From Macrosoma leucophasiata (Eukaryota; Arthropoda; Insecta; Lepidoptera; Hedylidae): 64,000 bases of DNA. The notes under the pieces are model-generated. The model worked only from the letters and a program-made list of their open reading frames with translations, had not been told where the DNA came from and did no database searches. How positions within the stretch are numbered: position 1 is the stretch's first letter; every line of letters begins with the position of its first letter. Below are positions 45,155 to 55,530 of the stretch, piece by piece. The stretch spans positions 13,725,001-13,789,000 of the forward strand of contig JAWQUS010000016.1 of the NCBI GenBank assembly GCA_036365455.1. The letters are read 5' to 3'. A program made the translations under genes and the position numbers.

Positions 45155-45229
45155 GCTTCAGTAGCTCAATTGGAAGAGCGGCTGGACTAGATTCCCAGTA
45201 GGTCGCGAGTTCGAGTCTCGCCTGAAGTC
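45155..45229 (+). tRNA. tRNA-like gene, isotype uncertain, possible pseudogene
   Basis: Cloverleaf by eye: acceptor GCTTCAG/CTGAAGT (one G-U pair), D stem GCTC/GAGC with loop AATTGGAA, T stem GCGAG/CTCGC with loop TTCGAGT. A-box-like TAGCTCAATTGG and B-box-like GAGTTCGAGTCTC are present, and TTTTT follows at 45232-45236 as a Pol III terminator. The anticodon arm is odd: GCTGG/CCAGT pairs but leaves a 9-nt loop. Forcing a 7-nt loop gives anticodon AGA with a mismatched stem, yet there is no long serine-type variable arm. It may be a pseudogene or the head of a SINE. Confidence 0.5.
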
Positions 45230-45604
45230 GAATTTTTATTTCCATTTTTCTTTAAAAATAAAAATATATTTCACAAGCATGTGTTAATGCGAAATAATAT
45301 AAAAACAATTAGCGTCGGTAACTTTACCGAATAACTTCACCGAATCGAGCATTTTGTGTTTTCTTGATTAATGTAAATCTTAGATTGGACTCTGCTAGCT
45401 AAATTGAATATTGAATTGAATTGTGCATTGGTTTCTAAATGTGGAAGTACCTTTAATTATTTTAGAAACTACATTTAAGAGGGTATGTTTGGATTGCGCC
45501 TTATGCAACTTTACCAAACGATTAATAGAATGGTATATATGTTAGTTATACACGGTAATATTTTAGTGCTTGTTTACCAGCAGGAAAATGATTGCAGCAC
45601 ACAA

Positions 45605-45760
45605 AAATGTTAAGTTATGACTGCAGCCTATAGACGTCTACACAAAAACCAGAGATCAAAATTCAGATGCGTTGCCACTGAGACCCGAGTTGTTATGTCT
45701 CTGTTATAGTTATTACGGGGCATTAACATTTAACCGGAACACGACATACCTTTTGGCGGA
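45605..45760 (-). repeat. Rep-A, internal portion
   Basis: Minus orientation, from GTTAAGTTATGACTGCAGCC to TTAACCGGAACACGACATAC; both ends are missing. Confidence 0.7.
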
Positions 45761-45762
45761 GT

Positions 45763-45992
45763 ATAAAAGTAGCTTAAGTTACTCCTTATTACACCAGCTA
45801 TCTGCCAGTGAAAGTCCCGTCAAAATCGGTCCAGCTATTCCCAAGATAAGCCCCGCCAAGCAGACAGACAGACAGACAAAAAATTGTAAAAAATGTGGTT
45901 TTGGTTTATGTACCGTGTATACATACATTTGGATTTTGTAAAAAGTGGTTATTTTTTATTACAGACACTCAAATTTTATTTATTTGTATAGA
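45763..45992 (-). mobile_element. Helitron-like Heli-3, 3'-truncated
   Basis: On the minus strand: TCTATACAAATAAATAAAAT at the 5' end, then the CTGTCTGTCTG run. It is cut before the GGGCACAG end, where a Rep-A fragment lies. Confidence 0.65.
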
Positions 45993-46012
45993 TTAAGGCG
46001 TTATGACGCCAT

Positions 46013-46328
46013 CACAACTGAACTGCCTCAGTAGCGTAGTGGTAGCACTACTACTGCGCTGGGGGTCCTGAGTTCGATTCCCGGGTCGGGGACTATCAGA
46101 GATAACGGTTTAAAATCCTTTATCTCTGGTTCAATTGGGATTTTTCCATTTCTGGAAGTTTCCCAGTACCTCGGAGTTTGGTAATGTGCCCGGAGATGGC
46201 AACAGGTTCGCCACTTGTTACATGGGCCAAAACATAACCGGCGAGTCGTGGGTGTTTGCATGTATGAATGCATGCATTTACCGCTGCCTACCCCTTCGGG
46301 GATTAAAGGCGTGAAGTTACGTTTTCTT
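46013..46328 (+). mobile_element. tRNA-derived SINE (SINE-T), complete
   Basis: Plus orientation: A box in CTCAGTAGCGTAGTGGTAGC, B box GAGTTCGATTCCCGGGTCGG, end CTACCCCTTCGGGGATTAAA then GGCGTGAAGTTACG. It is flanked by an 11-bp duplication, TATGACGCCAT, at 46002-46012 and 46329-46339. Confidence 0.9.
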
Positions 46329-46780
46329 TATGACGCCATATTGGCATATCTGTCAATTCAATTTAAATACGGAACCGGCTTTTAGTTTCCCGTGTCTCAT
46401 TTATAAAATAGATTAACCTCAATGGACTTTGAGTACATGGATTTAGGCTACTCTACTAATTACAACTAATTTTACAAAGCTCCACTCTTGTTTCAAATAT
46501 AATTCAGTTAACCGAATAATGTGGCTGCAAACTGCAATGCGTAAACTCAATTATGACCAATATTGAAGTTGATCAATCACTAGGGATTAAATGTGAACTA
46601 CATAAATTTTTAAACGAGAGTATAATATTTGAATATTGGTAACGTAACATTAAAAAACCGCACAAATTATTACTACTGTTATTAATATAAAAATTATGTA
46701 CAGAACGTCATTATTTAAATACGCAAAGAAAAATCTTTTCACCTATTCTTATGACAATTGTTCGGACATTTCATTAGGTA

Positions 46781-47032
46781 CAGTGCTCAACAATAAATAT
46801 TGCACATCGAGCCTACGAAGGAGACTTCGGCTTATTTTGGTATTGTAGAGCGTTATCTCTTTCGCACCGTACTTGTTTGACGTTTGTCGATCATTCTGAT
46901 CAAGTTTTGAGCAATACCGGACTGTCAGTGATTACGCAGGCAGTGTGCAACAGAGATAACGCTCTACGAAGTCGAAACGAGCCGATCGTCTCTTTCGCAG
47001 GCTCGATGTGCAATATTAATTGTTGAGTACTG
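46781..47032. mobile_element. MITE-2, TA-flanked, near palindromic
   Basis: Ends CAGTGCTCAACAATAAATAT... and ...TTGTTGAGTACTG, inverted through GCACATCGAGCCT. TA duplication at 46779-46780 and 47033-47034. The interior AGAGCGTTATCTCTT is also inverted (AGAGATAACGCTCT), so the element folds along most of its 252 bp. Tc1/mariner-like by TSD. Confidence 0.88.
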
Positions 47033-47103
47033 TATATTTCATGTCTTGCGGTCAAATCATTGATCATAAACTGAGTGTTAAATGAAAGTGGAAGGCTGAA
47101 AGA

Positions 47104-47405
47104 TTTAACTGGTGGTAGAGCTCCAGTGACGGAGCTCGCGGGCGTAGGCACCACCGCATTAGCTAATTTACTTGCCGCTATATGGTAGTGTTCAGCACAG
47201 CACAGCACAGTTCCATCGTATTCCGGTCAGGTGGTAATGTACGGCCCTGTAATTTCCGGCACAGAGGCATAACACCTCAGGCCTCAGGAGTGGTAACGCA
47301 TCTGCATTTTTACCTTGGCCTTCGTGTTAGTGTCTATAGGCTGCAGTCATCACTTAACATCAATGTGAACAGCATTATTGTTTCCACTTCCATTACATAA
47401 AAAAA
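47104..47405 (+). repeat. Rep-A, near full length, poly(A) at right
   Basis: Starts AACTGGTGGTAGAGCTCCAG; ends CCATTACATAAAAAAAG. It contains a local CACAGCACAGCACAG expansion. Confidence 0.87.
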
Positions 47406-49040
47406 GATGTCGGATAGAAACTTATTTTAATTACCTACTCGTGCGTTTTTCTGTCCACCTGTCACATCAAGTATGAGGTGAAATGATTTAAAATTTGGTA
47501 CACAACACACTACCTACATTTATGTAACCTGACAATATTGAAACAAGATTCTTAAAATTACTCAAAAATTTTATGACGTGCACAGAGGTAAATACCTATA
47601 TAGATATTTACGATCTACGGGATAAGCACAATTCGAATTCTAATCACTAGTTTACGAGGTACAAGTGGTAATGATATTTCGATTACCTTGCATCTAAGTC
47701 AGGTATGGAGCTGAATTCCGAACTGTGTTTCGGAAATTGCGTACGAAAGCCAATTTCTAGAGTATTCGCATTGCTACTCGTATACAACGCATCGGTAAGT
47801 GTTCGAACTGAGTGGGAGCGGCGCGGGTAGCAGAATTTGCTAGCGGGTCGCGTAACATAGCTTATTCGTATTTTGTTTGTAAAGGTAGAGCAAGCCTGCA
47901 ATCTGGATGGCAGTTCACCCACGGACGGTGGCGGCACAAAAAATGGCATGAGGGTGTACTATGACATTTTATTGCAAACCTTAACAAAATTCCTAATGCT
48001 TTCAATATTCCTTTGAGTTGTCGTATAAAAAATAAACAAAATTTTGCAGTTTATGAATTGAATCGCAATAAGACGTCATGGTAGGTATGTGCCCTATTCT
48101 CGTCACCGGCGCAACGTCGGTTTGCGGTTGTAAAGTGACATATAAAACTGATGAGGTTACTGAAATATTAAGTGATAGTATATTTTACAAAAAGGTCGTC
48201 ATCGGATACGGTCCGGAATTCGCAGAGGGACGAGCGAAAGGCTCTAGCAGGGCTGGAGGACGGAGAGCAGATTACGCGTTCCGCTCGAAAAATTAAAACT
48301 GCTTCTACGCCGTTACGCGCGAAACGCTTTGCGAGTTATTGTGTTTTAAAGATAGAGTAGAATATAATATAGTAACTGTTTTTATGACTACGAATATACG
48401 TTTTTAAACCTACCCGCGCCCGCTTTTGCCTTACGCGCCCCTGTCTGTGTGTTTGTACACTAAATGCTCACCTTCGTATCCGTAAATGGAATTAGATGGG
48501 TGCATAGGTTAACAAGATTCAATTCTAATAGAGATCTCTGAGAGTTTTGGCTTACTGTAGGTATATTAAGTTACTAATTTAAGTATATCATAAATAAAGA
48601 ATGTTACTGTAAACAGTCATGGTTAATTACCAAAGGGCATTGAAATTGAATTAATAAAAAACCAAAAGGTCTAATGTGATTTGAATTAACTCTTTGAGTT
48701 TATTTTTGCTCGTATAATGTATTATAACGTATTTTTACTGTTTTAATTTTAAAAAGACTACTTTTAATAAATAGATTCTTGGCCTCTAGTTCTATACTTC
48801 TTTATAGAGCCCTTCTACAGCATGTTTTTTAAGCTTTTACAACGTAGCACTATTTATTTTCAAGATCGAGTGCTTCAATTTATTGGTTGCGCAACAATAG
48901 CAATTTGTATGTACGCATATTAGGTTGATACAAATCTTGCGAATTGTCAATGGTCTGTGATAGGTAAATGGTTCGACACGTACCTACTTAAATATTTCAA
49001 GCGTGTTCACGTTCAAACTTTCTCACACTTTTTTAAATAT
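47406..49040. other. Unassigned stretch
   Basis: No gene recognised. 48078-48296 is an open frame with no known motif. The moderately GC-rich segment 48080-48340 shares nothing with other parts of the window. Confidence 0.4.
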
Positions 49041-49303
49041 TTTTTTTATGTAATGGAAGTGGCATACAAGCATGCAGTTCACATTGATGTTAAGTGATGA
49101 CTGCAGCCTATTGACATCTACACAAAGACCAACGTCAAAACGCAGATGCGTTACCACTCCTGAGGCCTAAGGTGTTATGCCTCTGTGCCGAAAATTACAG
49201 GGCCGTACACGATAGTGCTGAACACTACCATTTATCGGCAAGTATATTAGGTAATGCGGTGGTGCCTACGCCCGCGAGTTCCGTCAGTGGAGCTCTACCA
49301 CCA
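49041..49303 (-). repeat. Rep-A, near full length
   Basis: Minus orientation from TTTTTTTATGTAATGGAAGT to GTGGAGCTCTACCACC. It ends exactly where a perfect hairpin starts. Confidence 0.87.
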
Positions 49304-49350
49304 AAACGTTTGACCACCATCAGATGGAATCTGATGGTGGTCAAACGTTT
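49304..49350. other. Perfect 22-bp hairpin
   Basis: 49304-49325 is the exact reverse complement of 49329-49350 with loop GGA. The arm reads AAACGTTTGACCACCATC plus AGAT. It adjoins the 5' end of the Rep-A copy. Confidence 0.88.
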
Positions 49351-49494
49351 GGACATCTGGATCTCACCTGATGGAAAGTGAAGTAGTGGCCGAAGATGAA
49401 GCACGCTTGTCTAGAAGGTATATTCACTCTGGAATAGAAAATTAATATTATTACTTTTCTATTAACAAAATAAAAAAAAATCGAAAATTAAGCC

Positions 49495-49925
49495 ACCGGT
49501 ATCACTCGTGTGATGTTCATCAGTCTATCAGTCCATTTGTCACAGCCAATTTGCTGCAAAATTACTCGGCCGATTGAGTTGAAATTTAGTACACAAATGA
49601 AAATGAGTGATTTAAATATAGACGTGTAAAATAAACAAAATGATTTGATAAATGTGGGTTACTTTTAGGGGTTAATTGTTTGACAAATCAAATTTATAAA
49701 AGATCTTAGTGTAAGAATCTAAAATATAATTCAAATAAAATCAAAATAAACAGTTTTGAAGCCATTGAAGAAAAAAAGACAAAATTTGACCCTGTCCGCC
49801 CCCTTCTTCTTTCGAAAACGACTAAGCCTAAAATTTATGAAACCCATTAAAAGGGAAAACACAGGAAATCCCTAAAATGTGTGCAATCCTGTGACCGTGA
49901 CTCTGACTCGCACTTGGCCGGTATG
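49495..49925 (+). repeat. Rep-E, diverged copy
   Basis: CACAGCCAATTTGCTGCAAA, GGCCGATTGAGTTGAAATTT and CTCGCACTTGGCCGGT mark it as Rep-E with a lost left end. Confidence 0.55.
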
Positions 49926-50012
49926 TCAATCTTCAAGGGAGAAATAGGTGATATAAGTTTGTATATTGCGTATGTCAAGGAGATGAAGCCGCGACCAAAA
50001 GCTAGTAAAAGT

Positions 50013-50280
50013 ATAGTACTAATAACAAACAAACCGTGAACCGATCGTACATTTAATTTCCAATGTTCACCTTATTCTTCGAGCATAATGCGACGGAGTC
50101 CGGTTCATTTGGCGCATCTCGACTTATTCGACGCTTGTGCTGTTGTGAATAGAATCCAAATTACTTGAAAAATTCTCAGAGTGCATTCCCGCTGGCTCCG
50201 TGGAATGCTTCAGCTAAATTCTTCTTTAACACAATTTACAGGGCATTGCTTATTGCTTATTGATTTAGTACTTACAACAA
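50013..50280 (+). repeat. Rep-G, copy 1 of 3
   Basis: Shares GCATAATGCGACGGAG, TGCATTCCCGCTGGCT and TCTTCTTTAACACAATTTAC with 51279-51520, and more weakly with 52065-52215, all in direct orientation. Confidence 0.65.
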
Positions 50281-50364
50281 TGCCAGTTAACGTTACTGTT
50301 TTAAAAGTGATTTTATTTATTTATTTAAAAATGTTGATCCGTAAATTCTATCTGCAATTGTAAA

Positions 50365-50470
50365 TGGAGCCAAAACGTAACCGACGAATCGTGGGTGTTT
50401 GCATGTATGCTTGAATGCATGCATTTACCTCTGCCTACCCCTTCAGGGATTACAGGAGTGAAGTTACGTT
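50365..50470 (+). repeat. SINE-T 3' fragment
   Basis: GGTGTTTGCATGTATGCTTG, CTCTGCCTACCCCTTCAGGG and GTGAAGTTACGTT. It is followed tail to tail by the LINE-L 3' end. Confidence 0.7.
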
Positions 50471-50477
50471 ATTTTTT

Positions 50478-50635
50478 TTTAAGAGTATGTATGTATCTTC
50501 ACGCCAGGTCCCTAACGGGGTAGGCAGAGAGTGTAGAGCGCCAGACATCCCGGTTCTGACAAACCTCTCGTGCCTCGTCTACCTTCATCATTCTCTTCAT
50601 ACATGCACGCCGATTCCTAAGACTTACTTTTTTTA
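50478..50635 (-). mobile_element. LINE-L 3' end
   Basis: On the minus strand: GGAATCGGCGTGCATGTATG, GAAGAGAATGATGAAGGTAG, then CTGCCTACCCCGTTAGGGAC and GGCGTGAAGATACATACATA. It matches 34000-34135. Confidence 0.75.
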
Positions 50636-50861
50636 AGAGTAGTAAAGTAAATTCGTAATATAATTGTTTATGCACTTTTTATGGATTTGTGACCTTTTCA
50701 TGTGGCTGTAGCATCTTTTACTTCTAATTTATAGTTACTACTGCTCCGTTGCGCTTCTTTTTTTTAAGAAATAAAAATATTTGTATTACATAGAAATATT
50801 TAAGACAAGTCTATTATTTGTGACTATTGTGAACATAAAACCTTGTTCGTCTTCTTCTTCT

Positions 50862-51081
50862 CAGGAATCGTGTCGACTAGTGTTGTTGGTATTCTTCCTC
50901 TCTGGTTACCATTTTGCTGTTAATGTGAGAAAATGTTTAGGTCAAGCCTATAAAAGACTTCGAAACTACAGTGAATATAAACTCTTATTCGTCTTCTGCT
51001 TTTCAGGAATTGTGTTGGCTATTATTGTTCTTGTTTTCTTGCTATCTTTCTACCACTTGCCTGTAGTGAAAAGTGAATGGT
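50862..51081 (+). other. Exon-like doublet, unknown product
   Basis: Two similar ~80-nt segments (from about 50868 and 51008) each follow a pyrimidine-rich tract ending CAG (TTCTTCTTCTCAG and TTCTGCTTTTCAG) and begin GGAATYGTGTYG. The second ends at ATG|GTAAGAA, a good donor, and in one frame would encode a hydrophobic run (GIVLAIIVLVFLLSFYHLPV). The first lacks the same open frame. I do not recognise a gene; it may be a chance splice-like duplication. Confidence 0.25.
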
Positions 51082-51278
51082 AAGAATTTATGAATATACG
51101 ATTAAAATTAGATCACACATGGTGGCAGTTTTCGTATTTCTTTAGCATAATTCAAACGATTCGCTTTCTATTTTCATATCATTATCTCAACTTAGAAGTA
51201 ATAATATAACAAAGGGAATTAAAAATATTCTTATTTAAATAAAAAAACACAGTATTTCATCTCTTATTAGCATTTAAT

Positions 51279-51520
51279 GTATACTAATAACAAACGAAAC
51301 CCAACCTGATCTTGTATTTCAATGTTCACCTTGCCCCGAGCATAATGCGACGGAGCCATTCATTTGGCGCGTCTCAACTTACTCTACGCTTGTGTTGCTG
51401 TGAATAGAATCTAAATAACTTGAAAAAAAATTCCAAGTGCATTCCCGCTGGCTTCATTGACTGCTTCTGCTAAATTCTTCTTTAACACAATTTACAGGGA
51501 ATCGCTTATTGATTTAGTAC
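51279..51520 (+). repeat. Rep-G, copy 2 of 3
   Basis: Best match to copy 1, starting at TATACTAATAACAAACGAAA and ending CTTATTGATTTAGTAC. Confidence 0.65.
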
Positions 51521-52064
51521 GGATATTTACAAATTCAGTAAATAATAAAACGTTACCGTAAAAAATGTGTTGTAATTTCTATTTTCTTTATAACTTTATG
51601 TTTCTTTTTCTGAGACATAAAAATATAGTAGGTACATATATGAATAAGCATGCAACGTCTTTCTCGAGTGTATAAAAACGTTAAAATCTACCTACCTATA
51701 GCGGAAATCTTTTTCACCTTTTTAATCGAATTTTCTCGCCTCGTCTAAACTAGACAACCAAACAAAGTTGTTAAATATCTTATGAGAATTTGTAAAAAAT
51801 GAAGATAATATCGTAAAATATTATGACTGAGAGAAATATTTTTTTAAGAAAGAAAAGAAAAACAGAGTCCAAATAAGAATGTGCATGGATCATTTTGTGT
51901 ATTTTTTTTTTTGTTGGTCGTTTTTTTTTAATTTTTATATCAGTATTTGGTACTCGGCACTATCACCATACCCGTAAAGGACGCGAAGATAATAATGTTA
52001 TTATGACTACAGTTTTGAGCAGTAGGTATATATTATAGTTTTTATTAAAAACCGGTCGGTTCAG

Positions 52065-52215
52065 CATATCGCTACCTACTTATCCAACCCCTATTGTGAA
52101 AAGAATCCAAATTACTAGAAAAATTCTTCGAATGCGTTTCCGCTGCCTGCAAGGAATGCGTGAGTTAAATTCTTCTTCAACACAATTTACTGGGAATTGC
52201 TTATTGACTAAAACA
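52065..52215 (+). repeat. Rep-G, copy 3 of 3, partial
   Basis: Matches the right half of the other copies: AAAGAATCCAAATTACTAGA, then TTCTTCTTCAACACAATTTA. Confidence 0.55.
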
Positions 52216-52887
52216 GTCTTGGGTAAATGCTGGTTAAACTTTGACAAATTTTGATATTGTAAAGTTTTGTATTAAATAGAACTTCAAAGTGTTACATTAC
52301 ACACTTACTTACATTAGTAGGTACTAGATAAACTAATGTTCAAAAGTAGTTTTACGAAAATTATCACAATTTAATTTTTTTGTTGTATTTGGTTATTTTT
52401 CAAAGTAAGTTATTGTATCAAGTAGGAAAAATTGATAATATTACCAACAAGTAATAAGAGGATTACAAACACAGAACTTGTAATTGCTTAAATGTAGGGC
52501 TATTTATTATATGTATCTATCGTGCAGGATATGGTGTGAACATGAATACATCTATTTGTAATAATCATCATAATTATATCTGAGCTCGCGTCATCATCAA
52601 AATACTGTCAAGATAATTAATTCTGCATTCACAAATCAACCAAAGATAAGCTCATAAGCAAAATCGATATCAACAATGTTCCAACTTTAATAGTGAGTCG
52701 TATATTCGTGGTGGAATTTTAATAATGTTTGAATGAGTGGACTTTCGGTTATCACACTACATTTTATTGTAATGATGGAAAAACAGATGTTCTTATTTAA
52801 AACTTCTAGTCATTGTGTTGTTAAGTTTAAGATTTTCAAATTTGTATGACTATTTCTCACCCGACAACCAAAAGCAATGCAGTAAAT

Positions 52888-53172
52888 CCCAAGCAAATGA
52901 TAGGAAATGGCTCACGTGATATCCTGAGATACACAGATGTAATCCAACACGAATGAGAAGACGACGGCGACATACTTCCGTATGGGCGTAAGAATCTCAG
53001 CCTCTAACATATGACTCTCATTATTCTCATAAGCGGCCACTTATAAATCTACGGGAATCTGCCACGCACTCAAAATTGAGGTTATTTGATACTTCTTATA
53101 TATTGTCTTTAATAAAATTTATGCAATATTTTATCTCGTTTTGGGCATAATGTGAAGTGTATGAACTTCTTG
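52888..53172 (+). repeat. Rep-H, copy 1
   Basis: AATCCCAAGCAAATGATAGG, CAGCCTCTAACATATGACTC and TAAATCTACGGGAATCTGCC. A second direct copy is at 53920-54175 and an inverted one at 54511-54705. Confidence 0.65.
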
Positions 53173-53308
53173 TTATAACATATCGACGGTCCATTTATAA
53201 AGACGGCGACACTGATATAATTTTACGACTTTATTTTTAAAATATAGTTTGTATTTAGCATACATTTTTTTACTGTTATATTTTAAATCTGTTTTTAACT
53301 ACAAATAA

Positions 53309-53658
53309 GGCGCGTCACACACGGTGAAGATGCTATAATATCTTATCTTAAGATGTATAAATTACTATAGTATCACACACGGCTAAGATACGATACTATT
53401 AAAAAACCTGTTCATTTTCTTACCAATCTGCGTCAGTGCCACAAGTATTCCTTGTAACTAGTTGTAACATATTAAGTTACGAAATATATATTTCCATATT
53501 TGCGTATTCGCTCGGTATCCTATGATACTTAAGAAAAAATATAGATTAACTTCGTCGTGTGTGATGTTGTGGATTTCTGTGATGAACGATATTCTAAAAT
53601 ATGCTCTAAGATAATATATATTATTATTTTATATTATCTTCACCGTGTGTGACGCGCT
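53309..53658. mobile_element. MITE-3, TAA-flanked
   Basis: Inverted ends GGCGCGTCACACACGGTGAA... and ...TTCACCGTGTGTGACGCGCT with TAA on both sides (53306-53308 and 53659-53661). A 3-bp TAA duplication fits PIF/Harbinger-type non-autonomous elements. 350 bp, non-coding. Confidence 0.82.
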
Positions 53659-55434
53659 TAAGTAATTGTTTTCAAGAATGTATTGCTTTGTATTACTTTT
53701 ACTTACTCGGTAGCGGAGAAGTGATTTAACAAATATTTAAATATCGTAGCAATTTATTATGAGTCTACCTTACTTTCGCGACTTTTTTTTTCTTATATAA
53801 TGTCATTTCATTCGCATCTGCCAGAAATTTTATTTTCTGCAGTCATTTGTTTAATTTCATATTTACGAAAGTACATTCCAAAATTAAAGTTATATCACTT
53901 ATTTTAATCTTATAATATCCAAGCAAATTATGGCAAGTGGCTCATGCTGATGTAATCCAATACGAACGAGAAGACTTCCGCACGGACGTAGAAATCTTAG
54001 CCTCTAACATATAACTGTCATTATTTTCCTGTACGGACTCTTATAAATCTACGGGAATCTGCCGCGCACTTTTGAAATTAGAGTTGCTTGATACTACTTT
54101 CAAATCGTCTTTAATGGAATGTCATGCAATATATTATTTCGTTTTGGACTTAATTTCATATATGTGTAATGTATGGTTCGGATGATTAAAGTAGGTTGAA
54201 AAAAGATGTTAAAATGGTCTATTTTTTCACGTATATGTTTAAGAGATTGAGTAGTATAATAGTCGTAATATTCATGTTGCGTTATAATATCTTAACAGTT
54301 TTTTGGTGACAGTCTACCGCAGTGAATCTACCGCGCTCTGTCCACGTTAAAGTTCCTTTATACCATTTTATGAAATATATAAAAATACGCTTACACTCAC
54401 AGCCCCACACTCACAAATACACAACACATGGGTACCACAGAGCAACAGCGGAGAGGGCTACTCCTCTCCGCTGTTGCTCTATGGTACCCATGACATATGT
54501 TTGTGTATATTGAAAGTAGTATCAAGCAACCCTAATTTCAAAAGTGCGCGGCAGATTCCCGTAGATTTATAAGAGTCCGTACAGGAAAATAATGACAGTT
54601 ATATGTTAGAGGCTAAGATTTTTACGTCCGTGCGGAAGTCTTCTCATTCGTATTGGATTACATCAGCATGAGCCACTTGCCATAATTTGCTTGGATATTA
54701 TAAGATTAAAATAAGTGATATAACTTTAATTTTGGAATGTACTTTCGTAAATTTGAAATTAAACAAATGATTGCAGAAAATAAAATATCTGGAAGATGTG
54801 ACTGAAATGACATTATATAAGAAAAAAAAAATCGCGAAAGTAAGGTAGACTCATAATAAATTGCTACGATATTTAAATATTTGTTAAATCACTTCTCCGC
54901 TACCGAGTAAGTAAAAGTAATACAAAGCAATACATTCTTGAAAATTAAATTCAATAAATTCTTTTTATTGAGGTACTTAATGACTGCACGATGTTCAATT
55001 TTCTCCATTATTGAAAATCGCGTCAGAATGCTTCAAACAAATAATCACAGAAAATGTATATTGTGCAGTATTGGAATGAAACTGTGCACAATAAATCAAT
55101 ATGAGACATACTAACAAATGACGATAAATTTAAAAAGATGTCATATCTCCTTGTAGTTTGGGCCACGAACTTTTGGATCCACCCTCGTATATTATCTTAG
55201 AGCATATTTTAGAATATCGCTCATCATAGAAATCCACAACATCACACACGACGAAGTTAATCTATATTTTTTCTTAAGTATCATAGGATACCGAGCGAAT
55301 ACGCTAATATGGAAATATATATTTCGTAACTTAATATGTTACAACTATGTAGTTACAAGGAATACTTGTGGCACTGAGGCAGATTGGTAAGAAAATGAAC
55401 AGGTTATTTAATAGTATCGTATCTTAGCCGTGTG
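53374..55434. repeat. Large imperfect inverted repeat
   Basis: The left arm, 53374-54102, is the inverse of the right arm, 54511-55434, around a 408-bp spacer. The left arm contains most of MITE-3 plus flanking sequence and Rep-H. The right arm carries the same material inverted, but about 250 bp at 54940-55187 do not correspond, and the MITE end is missing there. The spacer has its own hairpin. No coding. Confidence 0.8.
54427..54492. other. 30-bp hairpin at the centre of the inverted repeat
   Basis: CATGGGTACCACAGAGCAAC... (54427-54456) pairs with 54463-54492 with one mismatch and loop GCTACT. The loop region GGCTACTCC and the AGAGCAAC arms resemble the right end of Rep-C, suggesting it arose from a Rep-C fragment. 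Confidence 0.85.
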
Positions 55435-55436
55435 TA

Positions 55437-55530
55437 ATGCAAGCTTTCTCCTCTGTCAAAGTACAAGCCCAAATGGGCCTATACCTGTTGGCTTGTGATA
55501 TTTTAGATTATTCTGTGCCTCGTTTAAACT
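55437..55530 (+). repeat. Rep-C left-end fragment
   Basis: TGCAAGCTTTCTCCTCTGTC and GTACAAGCCCAAATGGGCCT match the left part of Rep-C. Confidence 0.55.

Noticed and set aside
48078..48296. 72-codon open frame in a GC-richer segment
   Set aside because: No motif; the overlapping second frame is equally open, which argues against coding.
54322..54513. 63-codon open frame
   Set aside because: It spans the 30-bp hairpin and SINE fragments; it is a shadow of repeats.
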